Source: an uncultured Chloroflexota bacterium
GTDB lineage: Bacteria > Chloroflexota > Limnocylindria > Limnocylindrales > CSP1-4
Reading direction: 5' to 3'
Assembly: GCA_903930745.1 (NCBI GenBank)
Contig: CAIYZX010000036.1
Location: 1 to 8,825, forward strand
Length of the DNA stretch: 8,825 nt
Shown here: piece after piece, positions 6,289 through 8,825 of the stretch
How the letters are laid out: each line of letters begins with the position of its first letter
How positions within the stretch are numbered: the stretch's first letter is position 1
Notes under the pieces: generated by a model
The model's database searches: none
Seen by the model: the letters and a program-made list of their open reading frames with translations, nothing else
Told to the model about the DNA's origin: nothing
Program-made: the position numbers and the translations under genes

Positions 6289-6320
6289 GCGCCGGGGCGG
6301 GCGCTGGAACGGCCCGGCGC
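6289..6320 (-). other. 8-bp stem-loop directly after the permease stop codon
   Basis: GCGCCGGG (6289-6296) pairs with CCCGGCGC (6313-6320) around a 16-base loop, directly abutting the TGA of the permease gene and lying in the 84-bp gap before the adaptor gene. There is no T tract, so it is more likely an mRNA-processing or attenuation structure than a full terminator. A similar arrangement follows the TasA-like gene. Confidence 0.4.
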
Positions 6321-8714
6321 TCACTCATACGAGAGCACCTCGCGGACCACCATCCGGGTCGCCCGCCAGGCCGGCAGGAACGACGCGACGATGGCCAGGA
6401 TGGCCACCACCACGAACCAGATGACGATGCCGTCCATGGCCGGCGTGTAGGTGAGCGGGCGCTTGACGAACTGGTTGCCCAGCACGTCCGAGAGGATCTT
6501 GGAGATGGGCAGCGAGGCGATCACGCCCGCCAGCCAGGCGAGGAACCCGATGAGCAGGCCCTCGGCCAGGAAGACCATCAGCACGGCGGAGTCGCGGGCG
6601 CCGATGGCACGCATCACGCCGATCTCGCGTGACCGCTCCACCACGTTCATCGTCATGGTGCCGGCGAGACCCAGGCCGCCCACCACGCCCAGCAGCAGGC
6701 TCATCACGGACACGAAGACCAGCATCGTGGTGTAGAGCGCGTCCACCGTGGCGCGGATCTCGGACAGCGTCTGGACGAGGGTGACCTCCATGCCTGCGCG
6801 GTCCAGCGTGTCGCGCACGGCGTCCGCGGTGGCCCGCTGGGAGGCGGCATCGTGGCGGTCCGTCACGATCATCACCATCTGCGCCTTGCCGGCGTCACGG
6901 GTGAGCGTGTCCAGGGCCGCCGAGGGGGCGTAGAGGAACGGGCGCTGGGTGGGGGACTGGACGATGCCCACGAGCGTGAAGGTCACGTCGCGGCCCTTGG
7001 AGGTCAGCTGCACCCTGTCGCCCACGTGGAGGTCCGTCTCGTCGTCCAGCAGGTTGCGGGTGACCACGAGCGCGTTGCCGTCGCCCGGGAGCAGGAAGCG
7101 GCCCTCCTCCACCACGGGGCGCACGGTGGTGGCGCCGTCCGGCAGGCCGAAGACGATGAGGTTGCCGCTGGTGGTGTCGTCCGCGCGGACGCGCTGTGCG
7201 GAGGCGAAGGTCCAGGGCTCCGCGGCCACCACGCCCGGGATGCTCTCCGCGGTGCGGACGAGGATGGGCGTGCGGGCCGGGACGGTGAGCTGGACCTGGG
7301 CGTCGTAGTTGAAGTAGCGCAGCGTGTCGTCCAGCGTGGCCAGCAGCGAGGCGCGCAGCGTGAAGACGGACATGAACACGGCGCCGCCCAACATGAGCGC
7401 CAGCATCGTGAGCGCCAGGCGGGCCTTGCGCCGGAACGTGTTGCGGATGGAGAGCAGCGTGGGCCGGGAGGGGCCGCGGATCTCCTGCAGGAGCCGGTCC
7501 AGCCGGGACCTGCCGAAGGAGTCCGCGATGCCGGACGTGCTGATGGCCTCGCGCACCGTGACGCGCACGCCGCGGACCACCGGCCAGGCGGCCGCGAGCA
7601 GCGGGACCAGGAGGCCGATGGCGATCTCCGCCCCGATGACGGTGGGAGCCACGAAGAACTCCGCTGCCCGGAAGTTCAGGAGGTTGGCGGTGAAGCCCGT
7701 GAGGGCCCAGGCGCCCAGCGCGCCGCCGGGCAGCGCCACCAGCAGGGAGATGGCCGCGTAGCCCAGCACGATCCCGAGGTAGACCTCCGCGATCTGCCGG
7801 TCCCGCGCGCCCACGGCCTTCATGATCCCGATCTGGCGGGTCTGCTGGCCGATGATCGCGGAGATGGTGTTCACCACGAGGAAGCCGGAGACGCCGAGGC
7901 TGAGGCCGCCGATGGCGCCCAGGATCAGGAAGATGGCGTTGAGGAAGTCCTGGGCCGGGTGCTCGCCCGGCGTGGGGACCTGCATGAACGCGACGGGCGC
8001 CCCGGCCTTCTCCAGGCGGTCCTTCACCTCCGCCGCCACGGCCCTCGCCTGGTCGCGCGTGCCGTCCGGGTTGGCCACGGCGATGCGCAGCTCGTCAAAC
8101 GTGTCGTCGTAGCCCAGGTCCTGCAGCGTCTCGAAGGTGACGTAGCCGATGGCCTGGCCGAAGAGGTACGCGGGCGCCGCGCCGGGCTCGCTGGCGAACC
8201 CGCCCGCGATCAGCGTCTTGGTCTTGTCCGGGCCCAGCGAGATGACCACCGGCTGGCCCTGCGTGATGCTCGTCAGGGTCTTCGTGCTGCGCTCGAAGAC
8301 GATCTCGCCGCGCCTGGGCGGCCAGGAGCCGGACTCCGGGGAGACGAGGTCCAGCTGCTGGTTGGTGAAGTCCGGCAGCGCGGTGAGCGCCACGGCGAGC
8401 GTGTCGCCGCTGGGCAGCCTGATGCGCGCCGTGGCGCTGCGCCGGCCCTCCGCCTGGGCCACGTCCGGCATGCGGCGGACGACGTCCACCATGGACTGGT
8501 CGAAGGGGACGATGGTGAAGAGCGACGCGGAGGCCGGCCTGATGGCCGCGTAGCCGTCCTTGAGGTTCTTCTCCAGGAGGACGTTGGCACCCGCGATGGT
8601 CCCCACGGCCATGACGCCAACGGCGATGGAGAGGACCACGAGGACCGAGCGGACGCGGTTCTCGAAGAGGTCCCGCCAGACCTTGCGCCACCGGACGGAG
8701 CCCAGGACGAGCAT
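6321..8714 (-). CDS. ABC transporter permease with two MacB/FtsX modules
   Basis: A 797-aa membrane protein of the FtsX-like (type VII, MacB/LolCE-like) permease superfamily, built from two repeats. Repeat 1: helix about 22-44, extracytoplasmic MacB-type domain (about 45-255), then three helices about 258-288, 310-340 and 358-380. Repeat 2: helix about 430-455, extracytoplasmic domain (about 456-658), helices about 662-690, 707-735 and 762-782. Each repeat has the coupling segment before its middle helix: QTRQIGIMKAVGAR (291-304) and RSREIGVMRAIGARD (694-708), which contact the ATPase in this family. The start chosen is Met at 8714, with GGAGG (8730-8726) 11 bases upstream and TRVPYSS-type leader residues excluded; an in-frame ATG at 8768 would precede the likely promoter. 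It is followed by the adaptor gene on the same strand. The ATPase subunit is not in the window. Such systems export lipids, lipoproteins, peptides or drugs; which applies here cannot be read. Confidence 0.92.
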   Translation of the reverse strand: MLVLGSVRWRKVWRDLFENRVRSVLVVLSIAVGVMAVGTIAGANVLLEKNLKDGYAAIRPASASLFTIVPFDQSMVDVVRRMPDVAQAEGRRSATARIRLPSGDTLAVALTALPDFTNQQLDLVSPESGSWPPRRGEIVFERSTKTLTSITQGQPVVISLGPDKTKTLIAGGFASEPGAAPAYLFGQAIGYVTFETLQDLGYDDTFDELRIAVANPDGTRDQARAVAAEVKDRLEKAGAPVAFMQVPTPGEHPAQDFLNAIFLILGAIGGLSLGVSGFLVVNTISAIIGQQTRQIGIMKAVGARDRQIAEVYLGIVLGYAAISLLVALPGGALGAWALTGFTANLLNFRAAEFFVAPTVIGAEIAIGLLVPLLAAAWPVVRGVRVTVREAISTSGIADSFGRSRLDRLLQEIRGPSRPTLLSIRNTFRRKARLALTMLALMLGGAVFMSVFTLRASLLATLDDTLRYFNYDAQVQLTVPARTPILVRTAESIPGVVAAEPWTFASAQRVRADDTTSGNLIVFGLPDGATTVRPVVEEGRFLLPGDGNALVVTRNLLDDETDLHVGDRVQLTSKGRDVTFTLVGIVQSPTQRPFLYAPSAALDTLTRDAGKAQMVMIVTDRHDAASQRATADAVRDTLDRAGMEVTLVQTLSEIRATVDALYTTMLVFVSVMSLLLGVVGGLGLAGTMTMNVVERSREIGVMRAIGARDSAVLMVFLAEGLLIGFLAWLAGVIASLPISKILSDVLGNQFVKRPLTYTPAMDGIVIWFVVVAILAIVASFLPAWRATRMVVREVLSYE

Positions 8715-8753
8715 GCGGTTGGGAGCCTCCGAGCGTGACGAGTACGGGACCCG

Positions 8754-8759
8754 AGTGTA
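8754..8759 (-). promoter_or_regulatory. TACACT -10-like box upstream of permease-adaptor operon
   Basis: On the - strand TACACT lies 39 bases before the chosen ATG at 8714, leaving room for a leader of about 30 bases with the GGAGG site. It is identical to the box before moaD-moaE. No clear -35 is present. The remaining 8760-8825 is G/C-rich with a GCCCGCGGGC palindrome and no convincing gene. Confidence 0.35.
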
Positions 8760-8825
8760 GCCCGGCACGCCGTTCGGGCCTTCGGACGGTTGTTCGCCCG
8801 CGGGCGCCCTTCCGGATTGCCGGCC

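Noticed and set aside
6852..8738. 628-codon + strand open frame opposite the permease
   Set aside because: Composition rich in Arg, Gly, His and Asp without any motif, exactly antisense to a well-supported FtsX permease; expected from third-position GC bias.
8715..8768. Permease start at the ATG at 8768
   Set aside because: It would place the TACACT box inside the gene and add an 18-residue polar stretch unlike family N-termini; the ATG at 8714 has a GGAGG site.

Overview
The window comes from a very GC-rich bacterial chromosome (roughly 70% by eye), with strong G/C preference at third codon positions and some starts that look leaderless. The gene content is a SipW-type signal peptidase with two alternate-signal exoproteins, a fused MoaD-MoaE, a lysine 5,6-aminomutase alpha-like protein, and a two-FtsX-domain ABC permease with an HlyD-type adaptor. 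This would fit a high-GC Chloroflexota lineage (Limnocylindria-like) or, less likely, an actinobacterium. That placement is inferred from family distribution as I remember it, not from a marker gene. No rRNA, tRNA, CRISPR array, transposase or phage gene is visible.

Region A (1-2640, + strand) is a secretion cassette. After a 218-bp leader come a TasA/camelysin-like exported protein (219-809), a large stem-loop (819-875), a SipW-type signal peptidase I (958-1563) and, overlapping it by one base, a fibronectin-III exoprotein (1563-2489). The two exported proteins carry the same unusual signal-peptide style, with the cleavage-site region followed by an A-x-F-x-x and ...AGT(L/I) motif. The peptidase between them is therefore probably dedicated to both. 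This resembles the tapA-sipW-tasA biofilm-fibre operon of Bacillus in logic but not in gene order. A 15-bp perfect hairpin (2541-2579) closes the cassette.

Region B (2626-5083, + strand) has a TACACT -10-like box 7 bases before an apparently leaderless moaD-moaE fusion (2639-3457, molybdopterin synthase in one chain). 24 bp later comes a 533-aa protein (3482-5083) that aligns end to end with the alpha subunit of D-lysine 5,6-aminomutase, but has lost recognisable PLP-contact positions and has no beta (B12) subunit beside it.

Region C (5104-8825, - strand) converges on region B across a bulged 11-bp stem (5104-5142) that can serve as a terminator for both sides. It holds an ABC permease with two MacB/FtsX modules (8714-6321) followed by its HlyD-type adaptor (6236-5130). 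No ATP-binding subunit is present in the window.

The most interesting items are the TasA-like/SipW/FN3 cassette with its internal structured spacer and the orphan, apparently active-site-degenerate KamD homologue next to a fused molybdopterin synthase.
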